Shown: in pieces, positions 7,126 to 14,295 of the stretch
How the letters are laid out: each line of letters begins with the position of its first letter
Numbering within the stretch: the first letter of the stretch is position 1
Assembly (NCBI GenBank): GCA_013698395.1
Contig: JACCUZ010000305.1
Coordinates: 1-21,855, forward strand
Direction of reading: 5' to 3'
Source of the DNA: Sporichthyaceae bacterium
Lineage (GTDB): Bacteria; Actinomycetota; Actinomycetes; JACCUZ01
DNA: 21,855 bases
The notes under the pieces: model-generated
The model's input: the letters and a program-made list of their open reading frames with translations, nothing else
What the model was told of the DNA's origin: nothing
Databases searched by the model: none
Program-made: the position numbers and the translations under genes

Positions 7126-8058
7126 TCACGTGGCGACGCTGAAGCCGAAGAATCCGGGGAACAGTGCGAAGAGCACCGTCACCGGAAGCACCAAGAACAC
7201 CACCGGGACCATCATCGCGATCTCCTTACGCCCGCCCGCCTCCAGCAGAGCGCGCTTGCCGGCCTCACGCACATCCACGGCCTGGGCCCGGAGCACCTCA
7301 GCCAGCGGCGTCCCCCGCTCGACGGCGGTGGCGACACCGTCCACGAACCGCGCCAGCGGCGGCAGGCTGGTCCGTGTCGCGAGCCCCTGGAGAGCTTGGA
7401 CCAGCGAGGCGCCGGCTCGGGCATCGGTCAGCGTCCGACCCAGCTCCCGGGCCAGCTCCCCGCGGCTGATGGTTGCCACGCGTTCGAGCGCTCCCACCGC
7501 GCCTTCGCCCGCGGCGACGGCGAGCGCGAGCAGCTCGGCAATGGTCGGAAACTCCGCCATCATCCGTTCCTCGCGACGCGACACCTCGCGGGACAGCCAT
7601 CGGTCCCGCCCGAGGACACCGCCGATCGTGCTCAGAGCAACCATCACGAGTAGGGGAACCGGCTGAACGTCGCCGTTAGCGAGGAGGACGACGCTGGCGG
7701 CCGTACCAGCCAAGAACCCTGCACTGCCCCACATGACCTGCTCGGCTCGGAACTCCTCCAGGCTCATTCCCCTGCCCGCTTGCTCGAGACGATGCCGGGC
7801 CGAGGCTGACCCGCCGAGGAGGCGTTCGAGCAGGTGCACGGCGTCACCGAGGACCGGACCCACGATGCGCTCGAGGGTGGGGAAGGGCGTGAGGGCACGG
7901 TCCCCGTGCAAGAGCCGAGAGGGTGTGGAGTTGCGCAGGTACGGCGCCAGGCGATCGTCGAGGGTGGGCCGACGCCAGACCGGGATGCGGCTCAGAACGA
8001 GGAAGAGCGCGGACCCGGCAAGCAGCCCGAGCAGCGCCCCTTGCATCGCCGGGCTCAT
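7126..8058 (-). CDS. tadC: Tad pilus inner-membrane platform protein TadC (GspF/T2SSF type)
   Basis: The 310-residue protein has an N-terminal helix (about 8-25), a pair of helices near 115-160 and a C-terminal helix (MMVPVVFLVLPVTVLFALFPG). The cytoplasmic GspF-type domain lies between the pair and the last helix, with EFPTIAELLALAVAAGEG and the duplicated LPPLARFVDGVATAVERGTPL region. Proteins of this family anchor the TadA ATPase and transmit its motion to pilin assembly. The start ATG lies 13 nt after the tadB stop, with GAGG 8 nt upstream. The naming as TadC rather than TadB follows gene order, not a specific motif. Confidence 0.88.
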   Translation of the reverse strand: MSPAMQGALLGLLAGSALFLVLSRIPVWRRPTLDDRLAPYLRNSTPSRLLHGDRALTPFPTLERIVGPVLGDAVHLLERLLGGSASARHRLEQAGRGMSLEEFRAEQVMWGSAGFLAGTAASVVLLANGDVQPVPLLVMVALSTIGGVLGRDRWLSREVSRREERMMAEFPTIAELLALAVAAGEGAVGALERVATISRGELARELGRTLTDARAGASLVQALQGLATRTSLPPLARFVDGVATAVERGTPLAEVLRAQAVDVREAGKRALLEAGGRKEIAMMVPVVFLVLPVTVLFALFPGFFGFSVAT

Positions 8059-8071
8059 CGATTCGCCTCGG

Positions 8072-8929
8072 TCATCGCAGCACGCGCTCCTCCTCGGGCA
8101 ACCGCCCGATGCGGATCATGAGCCGGTAGGCCACCAGACACATGCCACCTCCGACGGCGAGGATCACTGGGCCGGCTGCGCTGTTGTACGCATCAACTGC
8201 CGCCGGTCGCAGCGACAGCAGTCCCAGGACGATCCACGGCGCGGCCACGGCGAGCCGCGCGGCGTTGACCGTCCAGCCTTGCCTGGTCTCCAGCTCCGCC
8301 CGGGTGCGCGCGTCCTCGCGAAGGAAGGCGGACAGTGTTCGCAGCAACCGTCCGAGATCGGTGCCGCCGACCTCCCGGGCCATACGTAGCGACTCGACGA
8401 TCCGGTCCGCCACCGGATCTGCCAGCGCTGCCTTCAACCGGTCGAGGCAGTCGAAGAAGCGCCCCGTGGCGCGGTAGTCCTCCCCAAATCGGATGAACGG
8501 GCCCCTCAGCTCCTGCGGCCCGCGCACTCCGACCTGGGCCAGCGCCTCGGGCAGCGACAGCCCTGCACGCACCCCGGAGGCAAGGTTGTCGACCACCTCC
8601 GGCCACAGCTCGCGCAGCTCACTGCGCCGCTGACGAGCTCGAAAACGCACGAGCGCCACCGGTCCCCACGACGCGATGAGGGCGAAGGCCAACGCCACCG
8701 CAGGGGAGCGAGACACGACGACCATCATCACGAGCACCACCGCGCCGACGCCGACGCACGACACGAGCAACCCAGCCGGGGTGACCGCCTCGATGCCGGC
8801 CTGGGCCAAGAGGTCAGACACCTTGTCGCGGCGAGTAGTGCGGCCAGGCCGACGGGCGGGGCGCGGTGTGAGCGACCGCCACACAAGGAAAAGCCCCAAG
8901 CCGAAGAGCAGCCCCACGAGCGCGCCCAT
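8072..8929 (-). CDS. tadB: Tad pilus inner-membrane platform protein TadB (GspF/T2SSF type)
   Basis: The 285-residue protein begins MGALVGLLFGLGLFLVW, a membrane helix. Two further helices lie at about 52-73 and 76-96, then a cytoplasmic GspF-like domain (about 104-220, with LWPEVVDNLASGVRAGLSLPEAL) and two C-terminal helices. The start ATG at 8929 overlaps the tadA stop as TGATG, so it is coupled to tadA. A longer frame to 9019 lies inside tadA and adds a low-complexity Arg/Pro/Ala tail, so I rejected it. Together with TadC it should form the platform on which TadA drives pilus extrusion. Confidence 0.9.
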   Translation of the reverse strand: MGALVGLLFGLGLFLVWRSLTPRPARRPGRTTRRDKVSDLLAQAGIEAVTPAGLLVSCVGVGAVVLVMMVVVSRSPAVALAFALIASWGPVALVRFRARQRRSELRELWPEVVDNLASGVRAGLSLPEALAQVGVRGPQELRGPFIRFGEDYRATGRFFDCLDRLKAALADPVADRIVESLRMAREVGGTDLGRLLRTLSAFLREDARTRAELETRQGWTVNAARLAVAAPWIVLGLLSLRPAAVDAYNSAAGPVILAVGGGMCLVAYRLMIRIGRLPEEERVLR

Positions 8930-10173
8930 CAGGAAACCAGCGCGTCCGAAGGGTACGGCGACAAGAGGCGCGCCAGATCGTGGCCGACGCGCTGGAACCG
9001 CTCGGGGTGGGGCGGCCACCCTTCGGCCCGAACCAGCTGGCCACCGCGGGTTGTGAACACATCGGCGGTCTCGACCACATCACCCTCGACCCGTCCGGGG
9101 ACAGCCAGAATCTCGCGTACGGCCCGTCGCCCGTCCTGCTCAATCGTCACGTGAACTACGAGGTCGAGGCACGCCGCGACGGTCGGGACGACAAACGCGT
9201 GACCTACATTCTCGCCGGCCAGCAGGGGCAGCGTGCACATTTTGGTGACGGCCTCCCGGGCCGAGTTTGCATGAACCGTGCACATGCCCGGCAGTCCAGA
9301 ATTCAGTGAGATCAGCAGGTCCAGACTCTCTTCCTGGCGGACCTCACCGACGATGATCCGCGAGGGCCGCATCCGCAAGGCCTCCTTGACCAACCGACGC
9401 AGCTTGATCTCGCCGGTCCCCTCGAGGCTCGGCTGGCGGCACTGCATCGAGACCACGTCAGGCAGCGCGATCTTCAGCTCGAACACCTCTTCCGCCGTGA
9501 CAACCCGCTCGCGCGACGGGATGGCGGACGCCAAGCAGTTGAGCAGGGTGGTCTTGCCGGCTTGGGTGCCTCCGGACACGAGAATGTTCAAGCCGCTGGC
9601 GACCGCGGCTTCGAGGAACCGTGCCGCCTGCCCCGTCAAGGTCCCTAGCGAGACGAGGTCGTCGAGGTGGGTGGCCCGGACCACGAACTTGCGGACGTTG
9701 ACCGACCAGTGAGCCCTGGTGATGTCTGGGATGGCGACGTGCAGCCGTGAGCCGTCCGGCAGCATCGCGTCGACAAAGGGCGTCGAAAGGTCGACCCGAC
9801 GTCCCGAGGACTTCAGCATCTTCTCGACCAGGTCACGCACCTCGTCCGCGGCCAAAATCGTGGTGGTCAGCTCGTGCACCCCATGCCGCGCGATGAACAC
9901 CTTTGTCGGCTCGTTGATCCAAATTTCCTCGACCGTCGGGTCGTCGAGATACTTCTGCAGCGGCCCGAATCCGGCGACCGCGTCGAAGACCGCGCGTGCT
10001 GTCCCGCGGACGTCGACCAGCTGCGGTAGCGACCCACGGGTGCTCCGCTCGTCGTAGTCGGTGATGACCTCGTCGACCAGCCGCCGGATCGCCGCCGGGT
10101 CGGCCACCGGGTCGAGGCCACGGCGGCGGACCAGTTCCCGCACCTCGTCCTCGACGACGATGGTCGCGTTCAC
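8929..10173 (-). CDS. tadA: Tad pilus secretion ATPase TadA/CpaF
   Basis: The 414-residue product is a hexameric secretion ATPase of the VirB11/CpaF family that powers pilus assembly at the inner face of the membrane. Residues ~50-190 are the N-terminal domain, with the family pattern FGPLQKYLDDPTVEEIWIN. Walker A is GGTQAGKTT (201-209), the Walker B region is RIIVGEVR (272-279), and the His box is TVHANS (299-304). The frame is open to 10461, but that extension overlaps the divergent acetyltransferase and is Arg/Gly-rich noise. The GTG at 10173, with GGGGGG 5-6 nt upstream, gives a normal N-terminus. It is the first gene of the operon; the TadZ/CpaE-like localisation protein often found upstream is absent. 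Confidence 0.95.
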   Translation of the reverse strand: MNATIVVEDEVRELVRRRGLDPVADPAAIRRLVDEVITDYDERSTRGSLPQLVDVRGTARAVFDAVAGFGPLQKYLDDPTVEEIWINEPTKVFIARHGVHELTTTILAADEVRDLVEKMLKSSGRRVDLSTPFVDAMLPDGSRLHVAIPDITRAHWSVNVRKFVVRATHLDDLVSLGTLTGQAARFLEAAVASGLNILVSGGTQAGKTTLLNCLASAIPSRERVVTAEEVFELKIALPDVVSMQCRQPSLEGTGEIKLRRLVKEALRMRPSRIIVGEVRQEESLDLLISLNSGLPGMCTVHANSAREAVTKMCTLPLLAGENVGHAFVVPTVAACLDLVVHVTIEQDGRRAVREILAVPGRVEGDVVETADVFTTRGGQLVRAEGWPPHPERFQRVGHDLARLLSPYPSDALVS

Positions 10174-10411
10174 GCGGACCCCCCGTCGAGTCGGCTCGTC
10201 AGCCCGTACCACGCACGGGCGAGGCGAGCGTACCGACCCGTCGCCCGCCTCAGAACCCCCCGAACCCTGATCTGTGGACAACGCGGCTGGCTCCGGGACA
10301 CATCTGGGATTGGTGAGGCGCCTGTGGCGGCGGTAAGCGCCACAGCGGCCCCAGCTCCCCGTTTGTGTCCCCGAGCCAGTGCGCTGGCCAGCCCCCACGA
10401 CAATGGGCGGC
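10174..10411. promoter_or_regulatory. Divergent control region between the Tad operon and the acetyltransferase
   Basis: No gene lies in these 238 bp. A possible minus-strand promoter for tadA is TTCTGA (10250-10255) and TACGCT (10227-10232), separated by 17 bp, which would give a 5' leader of about 47 nt. A perfect 8-bp inverted repeat, CTGTGGCG and CGCCACAG (10322-10345), lies between this and the acetyltransferase start. GACAAT at 10399-10404 is a candidate -10 for the plus-strand gene. Confidence 0.35.
10322..10345. repeat. 8-bp inverted repeat with 8-nt spacer
   Basis: CTGTGGCG (10322-10329) and CGCCACAG (10338-10345) are perfect complements around GCGGTAAG. It is placed upstream of both divergent units, so it could be an operator. 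Confidence 0.5.
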
Positions 10412-10903
10412 GTGATCATCAGACCGGTAGCGCCTGCCGACACAGCGGAGGTCCTCGCCATGGTCCGCGAGCTGGCCGACTACGAGCGCGCCCTGACCGA
10501 GGTGGTCGCCACCGAGGAGCACCTGCGCCGGACGCTGTTCGCGGAACCGCCAGCGGTGTTCGGTCACGTGGCCGAGGCCGCTGACGGGCGGCTCGCCGGG
10601 ATGGCTGTCTGGTTCCTCAACTACTCGACCTGGTTGGGCACCCACAACGTCTATCTCGAGGACTTGTATGTGCGCCCGGACTTCCGAGGGGCGGGGGTCG
10701 GAGGGCAGTTGCTGCGCACCCTCGCCGCCATCTGCGTCGACCGCGGGTACGACCGCCTCGAGTGGTGGGTGCTCGACTGGAATGAGAGCGCCCGCGCGTT
10801 CTACGCCTCGATCGGCGCACAGGCGCTCACCGAGTGGATTCCCTACCGCGTCACCGGCGCAGCCCTGCGCCGGCTCGCCGGAGAGGTCGTCACATCGGGC
10901 TGA
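10412..10903 (+). CDS. GNAT acetyltransferase of the diamine/spermidine N-acetyltransferase (SSAT-like) type
   Basis: The 163-residue protein starts (M)IIRPVAPAD, the usual GNAT N-terminus. It carries the SSAT-family signature FLNYSTWLGTHNVYLEDLYV (69-88), followed by the acetyl-CoA loop RGAGVGGQLL (92-101). The sequence EWWVLDWNESARAFYASIGA includes Tyr131, the likely general acid. These blocks closely resemble eukaryotic and bacterial diamine N-acetyltransferases, so acetylation of a polyamine or a related amine is likely, but the substrate is not proven. I chose GTG 10412 because GACAAT lies 7 nt before it, as in a leaderless transcript. ATG 10403 overlaps that box and ATG 10379 adds RWPAPTT with no support. 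Confidence 0.87.
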   Translation: MIIRPVAPADTAEVLAMVRELADYERALTEVVATEEHLRRTLFAEPPAVFGHVAEAADGRLAGMAVWFLNYSTWLGTHNVYLEDLYVRPDFRGAGVGGQLLRTLAAICVDRGYDRLEWWVLDWNESARAFYASIGAQALTEWIPYRVTGAALRRLAGEVVTSG

Positions 10904-10985
10904 CGACGAGTTGATCGGCGCAGACCATGTACCGTTCGGGCTGCGGCAGGCTGGCCGCGATTGACCGCCGTCAGGGGGGACCAGG

Positions 10986-11429
10986 GTGAGCGAACGCGCC
11001 GTCAGCGGCTCGGTCGGCGGCTTGGGGACCGGCGCGTCAGGGACGATCGAGGACGCGGTCGAGATCCGGCTGCCAGCCGACTCGGCCTACCTCTCGGTCC
11101 TGCGCACCGCCACAGCAGGCCTCGCCGCCCGACTCGACTTCACCCTCGACGAGATCGAGGACTTGCGCATCGCAGTCGACGAGGCATGCGCGATGCTGCT
11201 CCCCCACGCGATCACGTCGGCGCAACTGACCTGTCGCTTCGTGCTCGACCCGGTGACACTGCAGGTGACGGTCACCATTCCGACCACGCAGGGCCAGCTC
11301 CCCGAGCGCGACACGTTCTCCTGGACGGTTCTCTCCGCACTCGCCGGCGAGGTCGACACCGGCCTGGACGAAGAGGGCCGGGTATGGATCCGGCTGCGCA
11401 AGCGCCGCCACACAGCAGGAGCGGCATGA
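10986..11429 (+). CDS. rsbW: Anti-sigma factor RsbW (UsfX-like) for SigF
   Basis: The 147-residue protein has a Ser/Gly-rich N-terminus and then an HATPase-like fold of the RsbW family: DEIEDLRIAVDEAC in the N-box region, and DTFSWTVLSALAGEV in the C-terminal half, as in mycobacterial UsfX. The N-box Asn (ExxxN) is Met here, and a DxGxG G1 box cannot be seen, so kinase activity may be weak. Such proteins bind and hold SigF until an anti-anti-sigma factor releases it; no RsbV-type gene is in this window. The start is GTG 10986, with a purine-rich AGGGGGGA about 5 nt upstream. The stop overlaps the sigF start as ATGA, which keeps sigma and anti-sigma stoichiometric. Confidence 0.88.
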   Translation: MSERAVSGSVGGLGTGASGTIEDAVEIRLPADSAYLSVLRTATAGLAARLDFTLDEIEDLRIAVDEACAMLLPHAITSAQLTCRFVLDPVTLQVTVTIPTTQGQLPERDTFSWTVLSALAGEVDTGLDEEGRVWIRLRKRRHTAGAA

Positions 11430-12355
11430 ACACCTCTGCCGGACCGAGTGAGCGGACCGACACCGGGGAGGACATCCCGGCCGCCCGTACGCCGGAGAGC
11501 TCGCCCGGGGTCGCCGGCGACGCCGCAGTCCTGGTCGAAGGCGTGCCGGTCGAAGGCGTGCCGGACGCAGCCCCCGAACGCAGCTCCCGGCTCGCGGTCG
11601 ACCGCGAGCGCACCCGGGAGCTGTTCCATCAGCTTCAGGGCGCCGCCGAGGGCGACCTGCGCCGGCAGGACGCCCGCGACGCGCTGGTCGAACAGCACCT
11701 CCCGCTCGTCGAGCACCTGGCCCGCAGGTTCCGCAACCGCGGCGAGCCCTACGACGACCTGGTCCAGGTCGCGACGATCGGCCTGATCAAGTCCGTCGAC
11801 CGCTTCGACCTCGAGCGCGGCGTGGAGTTCTCCACCTACGCCACCCCCACGATCGTCGGTGAGATCAAGCGGCACTTCCGTGACAAGGGGTGGGCAGTCC
11901 GGGTGCCGCGGCGGCTCCAGGAGTTGCGGCTGGCCCTGGCATCGGCGACCAGCGAGCTGTCTCAGAAGAACGGCAAGTCACCGACCGTCGCAGAGCTCGC
12001 CGCTTACCTGAAGCTCTCGGAGGAGGACATCCTCGAGGGCCTGGAGTCGGCCAACGCCTACAGCACCCTGTCGTTGGACGCCGGCGATTCCGGCAACGGC
12101 GACGAGCCGATGCCGGTTTCGGAAACGCTCGGCGTCGACGACGAAGGCATCGAGGGCGTGGAGTACCGCGAGTCGCTCAAGCCGATGCTCGAGCGGCTGC
12201 CGCCGCGGGAGAAGCGGATCCTCATGCTGCGGTTCTTCAAGAACATGACGCAGTCCGAGATCGCCGCCGAGATCGGCATCTCCCAGATGCACGTGTCCCG
12301 GCTGCTGGCCCGGACGCTGGCGCAGCTGCGCGAAGGACTCCTCGTCGAGGAGTGA
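11426..12355 (+). CDS. sigF: Stress-response sigma factor SigF (SigB/SigF/SigG family)
   Basis: The 309-residue product directs RNA polymerase to stress or stationary-phase promoters. Region 2 spans about 86-156 (DLVQVATIGLIKSVDRFDLE, FSTYATPTIVGEIKRHFRD). Region 3 is at 160-215 and region 4 at 255-305, with the helix-turn-helix MTQSEIAAEIGISQMHVSRL. The first ~65 residues are an acidic, Pro/Ala-rich extension not needed for the sigma fold and longer than usual; it contains the tandem repeat VEGVPVEGVP. The ATG at 11426 overlaps the rsbW stop, with AGGAG 5 nt upstream. The frame is open further upstream, but that part is the rsbW gene read out of frame. Confidence 0.94.
   Translation: MNTSAGPSERTDTGEDIPAARTPESSPGVAGDAAVLVEGVPVEGVPDAAPERSSRLAVDRERTRELFHQLQGAAEGDLRRQDARDALVEQHLPLVEHLARRFRNRGEPYDDLVQVATIGLIKSVDRFDLERGVEFSTYATPTIVGEIKRHFRDKGWAVRVPRRLQELRLALASATSELSQKNGKSPTVAELAAYLKLSEEDILEGLESANAYSTLSLDAGDSGNGDEPMPVSETLGVDDEGIEGVEYRESLKPMLERLPPREKRILMLRFFKNMTQSEIAAEIGISQMHVSRLLARTLAQLREGLLVEE
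11534..11563 (+). repeat. Tandem duplication, 2 x 15 bp, inside sigF
   Basis: GTCGAAGGCGTGCCG occurs twice head to tail and encodes VEGVPVEGVP (residues 37-46) in the acidic N-terminal extension of SigF. The copies are identical, which suggests a recent in-frame slippage event. Confidence 0.85.
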
Positions 12356-12358
12356 CGC

Positions 12359-12763
12359 TCACTCCTGCAGGGCGGCGTCGGTCGGCGGTACGAACAGCAG
12401 CACCAGCACTGTGAGTGCCCAGAGGGACAAAGGCACCCCGATGTACCACCGGCCACCCTGCAGCAGTCCCCAGGACACCGGCAGAACGAGCAGGTTCGTC
12501 ACCAACGCCGGCGCCCGAGCCCAGCGCTCCTGCCGTGCCAGCCCGCGGGCCACCATGGCGAGACCGGCTGCCGCGGCCAACGCCAGCAGCGCCGTGACCA
12601 GCGCCCGAACCCGGTCATCGGGCGTGGCGACCGCTATCTCCACGCCGAAGAAGACGGCCGCGCCCAGCAACCCCGCCGCCTGCAGACCGACGAGCACGGT
12701 GAGCGCCCGCAGGGTCGGCGCCGGGCCGTGCGGCGACACCGGTGCTGGCGGGCTCTGGGGCAC
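12359..12763 (-). CDS. Small integral membrane protein of unknown function
   Basis: The 134-residue product has a Pro-rich start (PQSPPAPVSPHGPAP) and four predicted membrane helices: VLVGLQAAGLLGAAVFFGV, ALVTALLALAAAAGLAMVA, ALVTNLLVLPVSWGLLQGG and PLSLWALTVLVLLFVPP. I know no function for it. The frame extends to 12943, but that part overlaps the divergent kinase gene. GTG 12763 has TAGGGT 8 nt upstream, consistent with a leaderless start. It is convergent with sigF, with 3 bp between the two stop codons. Similar small membrane proteins are common near lipid-kinase genes, but no link is shown here. Confidence 0.72.
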   Translation of the reverse strand: MPQSPPAPVSPHGPAPTLRALTVLVGLQAAGLLGAAVFFGVEIAVATPDDRVRALVTALLALAAAAGLAMVARGLARQERWARAPALVTNLLVLPVSWGLLQGGRWYIGVPLSLWALTVLVLLFVPPTDAALQE

Positions 12764-12799
12764 AGCCGCGGACCCTACCTGCCCGCTAGCCTTGCGCCC
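12764..12799. promoter_or_regulatory. 36-bp divergent leaderless promoter pair
   Basis: On the plus strand TAGCCT (12787-12792) lies 7 nt before the GTG at 12800. On the minus strand TAGGGT (12772-12777) lies 8 nt before the GTG at 12763. The two -10 boxes are 9 bp apart, so each -35 region must lie at or inside the other gene and the two polymerases cannot bind together. Confidence 0.5.
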
Positions 12800-13732
12800 G
12801 TGCGCGCGCTGCTGGTGGTCAACCCGGTCGCCACCAGCACGTCGGTCCGCACGCGCGACGTGCTGACCGCTGCGTTGGAGACCGACCTCAAGCTTGAGGT
12901 CACTGCGACCGCAACGCGTGGACACGCGGCGGAGCTGGCCCACCAGGCAAGGGTCGACGGCGTCGACCTCGTCGTCGCACTTGGCGGGGACGGGACGGTC
13001 AACGAGGTGGTCAACGGGCTGCTCATCGACGGTCCTCGCGACGGCATCCCGGCTCTCGCCGTCGTGCCGGGCGGCGGCACGAACGTCTTCGCCCGTGCGC
13101 TCGGCCTGCCGAGGGACCCGGTCGAGGCGACCGGCGCCCTGCTCTCCGCTATCCGGGCAGGGCGCAGCCGGGCCATTGGGCTGGGCCAGGCAGGGGACCG
13201 CTGGTTCACCTTCAACGCCGGCATGGGTTGGGACGCCTCGGTGGTGGCGCGCGTCGACCGCCGGCGTCGGAAGGTTCCTGCCGAGCGACCTCCGAGCAGC
13301 GGGGACTACGTCCGGGCGGCCGTTCAGGAGTTCTTCCCCTCAGGGCAGCGCCGCCGCCCGGGGTTGACCATCTATCGCCCTGGCTCGGCTCCCCTACCAG
13401 GCGTCCACCTGGCCGTGGTCGCCAACACCGCCCCCTGGACCTATCTCCGGGACCGGCCACTCCTCATGTCCCCCGACGCGAGCTTTGACACCGGCCTCGA
13501 TCTCTACGCGCTCACCCGGTTGCGCACGGTGGCGACGCTCCTGGAGGCTCGCCGCCTGATCACCGGCCGGGTACGCACGACGGCGAGGCAGGTGCATCGG
13601 CTGCACGACTTGTCCGTTATCACCCTCACGGCGGACCGGCCGACGGCTGCTCAGGTCGACGGGGAGTACCTGGGTGATGTCGAGTCCCTGGTCCTGCGCT
13701 CGGTGCCGCAAGCGCTTCGCGTGGTCGTCTGA
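12800..13732 (+). CDS. Diacylglycerol/lipid kinase family protein (DAGK catalytic domain)
   Basis: The 310-residue protein belongs to the YegS/DgkB/sphingosine-kinase superfamily, which phosphorylates lipid or other hydroxyl groups with ATP. The nucleotide-binding signature LGGDGTVNEVVNGLL is at residues 61-75, followed by VPGGGTNVFARALGLP. The C-terminal beta domain includes FNAGMGWDASVVARVD and ends with AQVDGEYLG, where the Asp-Gly-Glu is typical of the family's conserved C-terminal acid. Length fits the family (about 290-330). The start is GTG 12800, with TAGCCT 7 nt upstream and no ribosome binding site. The substrate cannot be read from the sequence; diacylglycerol or a phospholipid precursor is likely. 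Confidence 0.9.
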   Translation: MRALLVVNPVATSTSVRTRDVLTAALETDLKLEVTATATRGHAAELAHQARVDGVDLVVALGGDGTVNEVVNGLLIDGPRDGIPALAVVPGGGTNVFARALGLPRDPVEATGALLSAIRAGRSRAIGLGQAGDRWFTFNAGMGWDASVVARVDRRRRKVPAERPPSSGDYVRAAVQEFFPSGQRRRPGLTIYRPGSAPLPGVHLAVVANTAPWTYLRDRPLLMSPDASFDTGLDLYALTRLRTVATLLEARRLITGRVRTTARQVHRLHDLSVITLTADRPTAAQVDGEYLGDVESLVLRSVPQALRVVV

Positions 13733-13991
13733 CCCCCGTCCGCCGTCCGTGGAGCTGTGACCAACACCACGGATACCGGTCGAAAAAGTTCCGTCCGGCG
13801 CTTGTCACCCATCGTTTCCTTTGCGAGGGTTGACAGCACCGGTTGGAAAGTGGGCTGGGGGGGGTACAGCCCGCCGAGCGATTCCACCCGCAGACCTTGA
13901 GCGTGAATCGGTTCCCCGCCCGATCCGGGAGGGCTCGTGAACAGGTTCACAAAGCACCGATCATTCCGCCACGACCTGAGGAGCGAGACGC
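13733..13991 (+). promoter_or_regulatory. whiB1/wblE upstream region
   Basis: These 259 bp hold no gene. A TTGACA hexamer occurs at 13830-13835, but no good -10 follows at 16-18 bp. GGGCTG (13852-13857) and CAGCCC (13867-13872) form an inverted repeat around a loop with a run of G. A CRP-like palindrome lies at 13936-13951. The ribosome binding site GAGGAG is at 13979-13984. A long leader or an upstream promoter is therefore likely, in contrast to the leaderless neighbours. Confidence 0.5.
13936..13951. promoter_or_regulatory. CRP/GlxR-type binding site upstream of whiB
   Basis: CGTGAACAGGTTCACA matches the TGTGA-N6-TCACA consensus of CRP-family regulators at all but the first base. Its core GTGAAC-AG-GTTCAC is a perfect inverted repeat. 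It ends 40 nt before the whiB start. In Mycobacterium tuberculosis whiB1 is known to be controlled by the cAMP receptor protein, which supports the assignment by homology. Confidence 0.6.
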
Positions 13992-14243
13992 ATGGACTGG
14001 CGCCATCGCGCGGCATGCCGTGACGAAGATCCTGAACTCTTCTTCCCCATCGGCAACACCGGTCCCGCGCTGCTGCAGATCGAGGAGGCGCGCGCGGTGT
14101 GCCGGCGCTGTGCCGTGGTGGACACCTGCCTGCAGTGGGCGCTCGACTCCGGTCAGGACGCCGGCGTCTGGGGTGCCATGAGCGAGGACGAGCGTCGCGC
14201 CCTCAAGCGCCGGACCGCCCGCAACCGGGCCCGTACCGCCTGA
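13992..14243 (+). CDS. wblE: WhiB1/WblE-type iron-sulfur transcriptional regulator
   Basis: The 83-residue protein begins MDWRHRAACRDEDPELFFP, close to M. tuberculosis WhiB1 over its whole length. Four cysteines that bind a [4Fe-4S] cluster are at 9, 37, 40 and 46 (CRRCAVVDTC). The turn motif is GVWGA (58-62), where WhiB1 and most relatives have GVWGG. The basic tail KRRTARNRARTA should contact DNA. Family members bind the primary sigma factor and respond to nitric oxide or redox stress; WhiB1 is essential in mycobacteria. The ATG has GAGGAG 7 nt upstream. A CRP-like palindrome upstream suggests cAMP-linked control. Confidence 0.95.
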   Translation: MDWRHRAACRDEDPELFFPIGNTGPALLQIEEARAVCRRCAVVDTCLQWALDSGQDAGVWGAMSEDERRALKRRTARNRARTA

Positions 14244-14295
14244 GGCGGCTCCTGCACGAGCGGTTCCGCGCGTCGCATCTCCCGGCGCCGACGCC

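Noticed and set aside
10174..10461. Long N-terminal extension of TadA
   Set aside because: It overlaps the divergent acetyltransferase start and encodes low-complexity sequence; the GTG at 10173 has a ribosome binding site and gives the normal family N-terminus.
10961..11425. Longer SigF start at 10961
   Set aside because: That stretch is the rsbW gene in another frame; the ATG at 11426 has AGGAG and overlaps the rsbW stop.
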